Positions 62,520 to 64,000 of a stretch of DNA of 64,000 nt are shown here, piece after piece (position 1 is the first letter of the stretch; each line of letters begins with the position of its first letter). The translations under genes were made by a program, and so were the position numbers. The notes below the pieces were generated by a model that was given only the letters and a program-made list of their open reading frames with translations, was not told where the DNA came from and ran no database searches. Source of the stretch: Alphaproteobacteria bacterium (GTDB taxonomy: Bacteria; Pseudomonadota; Alphaproteobacteria; Micropepsales; Micropepsaceae); NCBI GenBank assembly GCA_947465395.1, contig CANIAL010000011.1, positions 1 through 64,000 of the forward strand. The letters are read 5' to 3'.

Positions 62520-64000
62520 TGTCGTCTGTCAAAATCCAGCGCGCGCTTCTCTCCGTTTCCGACAAGACCGGGCTGATCGAATTTGCCAGGGGCCTAACCA
62601 GCCATGGCGTGCAACTGATTTCCACCGGCGGCACCGCCAAGGCGCTGCGCGATGCGGGCCTGACAGTCAGCGACGTTTCCGAGATCACCAATTTTCCCGA
62701 AATGATGGATGGGCGGGTGAAAACCCTGCATCCCAATGTGCATGGCGGGCTTCTGTCGCTGCGCGACAATGCGGACCATGTCGCCAGCATGAAGGAGCAT
62801 GGCATCCAGGGCATAGATTTTCTGGTCTGCAATTTGTATCCGTTCGAAGCCACGGTAGCGCGCGGCGCCGATTTCGAAACGACGATCGAGAATATTGATA
62901 TTGGCGGTCCGGCCATGACCCGCTCTGCCGCCAAGAACCATCCCTTTGTGACGGTGGTGGTGGATGTGGAAGATTACGCCGCCGTGCTGGCGGAAATGGC
63001 GGCGAACGCTGGCGCCACAACTTTGGCGTTGCGCCGCACGCTGGCCCAGCGCGCCTTTGCCCGCACCGCCGCCTATGACGCCGCCGTGTCGGGCTGGTTC
63101 GCGGGCGAATTGGCGAAGGACGGCGAGACGGCGCCGCCGCGCCGCCGCGCTTTTGGGGGCATGCTGCGCCAGCCGCTGCGTTATGGTGAAAATCCGCACC
63201 AGGAAGCGGCCTTTTACGTGGACGGTTCGTCGCGGCCCGGCGTCGCCAGCGCCACGCAGATACAGGGCAAGGAGTTGTCCTATAACAACATCAACGACAC
63301 CGATGCCGCCTATGAGCTGGTGGCGGAGTTTGATCCCAAGGCGGGACCTGCCTGCGCCATCATCAAGCATGCCAATCCCTGCGGCGTGGCGCTGGGCAAG
63401 ACCTTGAAGGACGCGTATCTGGCGGCGCTGGCCTGTGACAGCACATCGGCCTTTGGTGGCGTCTTGGCTTTCAACCATAAATTGGATGGCGCCACGGCGG
63501 AAGAAATCTCGAAAATCTTCACCGAAGTGATCATCGCGCCGGATGCGGACGATGACGCCAAGCGCATCCTGTCGGCCAAGAAGAATTTGCGCCTGCTGGT
63601 GGCGGGCGGCTTGCCCGATCCGCTGGCGCCCACGCTCACTTACCGTTCGGTGGCTGGCGGCTTCCTGGTGCAGACCCGCGACAATGGCCGCGTGACGCGG
63701 AAAGAGCTGAAGGTGGTGACCAAGCGCCAGCCCACCGAACAGGAAATCACCGACATGCTGCTGGCCTTCACCATCGGCAAGCATGTGAAGTCCAACGCCA
63801 TCATCTATGTGAAGGACGGCTCCACCGCCGGCATCGGCGCGGGCCAGATGTCACGCGTGGATTCAGCGCGCATCGCGGCCTTGAAAGCCAGGGACGCGGC
63901 CAAGGCTGCGGGCTGGGCCACGCCCCGCACGGTGGGTTCGGCGGCGGCATCCGAAGCCTTCTTCCCCTTCCCGGATGGCCTGCTCGTGGTGGCCGAAGCC
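62520..64000 (+). CDS. purH: Bifunctional AICAR transformylase/IMP cyclohydrolase, 3' end outside window
   Basis: About 493 codons of an expected 530 are present. The N-terminal MGS-like IMP cyclohydrolase domain is [32 protein letters not shown] and [13 protein letters not shown]. The transformylase domain starts after about 200, with [32 protein letters not shown] and KHANPCGVA, then [25 protein letters not shown]. It catalyses the last two steps of purine synthesis. The window ends before the stop codon. Confidence 0.97.

Overview
The window looks like chromosomal DNA of a Gram-negative alphaproteobacterium. Most of it is GC-rich with dense gene packing and many 4-base ATGA/GTGA overlaps. 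It carries LPS-export genes, a TonB-dependent receptor, Tat-type signal peptides, an HvrA-like H-NS protein and a bacterial serine palmitoyltransferase-like enzyme. A Rhizomicrobium/Micropepsaceae-type organism would fit, but I cannot fix the genus from sequence alone.

Left edge (1-0.8 kb): the first codons of an IS3-family transposase OrfA run off the window. The element has broken a P4-type tyrosine integrase, which also carries an in-frame stop, so this is the decayed end of an integrated element. From 1 to 16.5 kb follow housekeeping and catabolic genes: a small cytochrome c with a NIPSNAP protein; a Tat-exported class V aminotransferase; a hydroxyacid dehydrogenase; an aromatic-acid-type MFS transporter facing a YtcJ-like amidohydrolase/decarboxylase pair; an FAD/NAD(P)-binding protein; an S46 peptidase overlapping a DUF4833 protein; and lptB-lptF-lptG as one overlapping operon.

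16.8-27.8 kb is the most interesting block. It holds a serine palmitoyltransferase-like enzyme, three GT4 glycosyltransferases, a PIG-B-like GT22 and a GT39-like membrane glycosyltransferase, a flippase-like UPF0104 protein, a short-chain dehydrogenase and a GNAT-fold protein resembling bacterial ceramide synthase. I read it as a (glyco)sphingolipid biosynthesis and export locus. 27.8-48.4 kb holds a class C serine hydrolase with a cupin protein, a TPR/2OG-oxygenase fusion, a spermidine-dehydrogenase-like enzyme with two APC permeases and a rhodanese, an LLM oxidoreductase, an M13 peptidase, a phosphotransferase, an Lrp regulator, trxB with a LysR gene, an aspartate-type aminotransferase and an orphan RND outer-membrane factor.

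48.6-59.5 kb is clearly AT-richer (hand-counted lines of 30-58% GC, against 68% in trxB). All its genes lie on the minus strand: acsA, a large TonB-dependent receptor preceded by a 15-base poly-C/poly-G tract, an H-NS/HvrA-like silencer, a periplasmic alanine/broad-specificity racemase and a beta-propeller amidohydrolase. A truncated coding remnant sits at its left edge and tRNA-Ser(CGA) at its right edge, which suggests acquired DNA devoted to taking up and processing amino-acid or peptide substrates.

59.5-64 kb returns to GC-rich core genes: tRNA-Ser, rlmJ, a DUF1272 protein, tRNA-Leu(CAA) with repeats and a 28-base palindrome behind it, bioB, a small membrane protein and the start of purH, which runs off the window.
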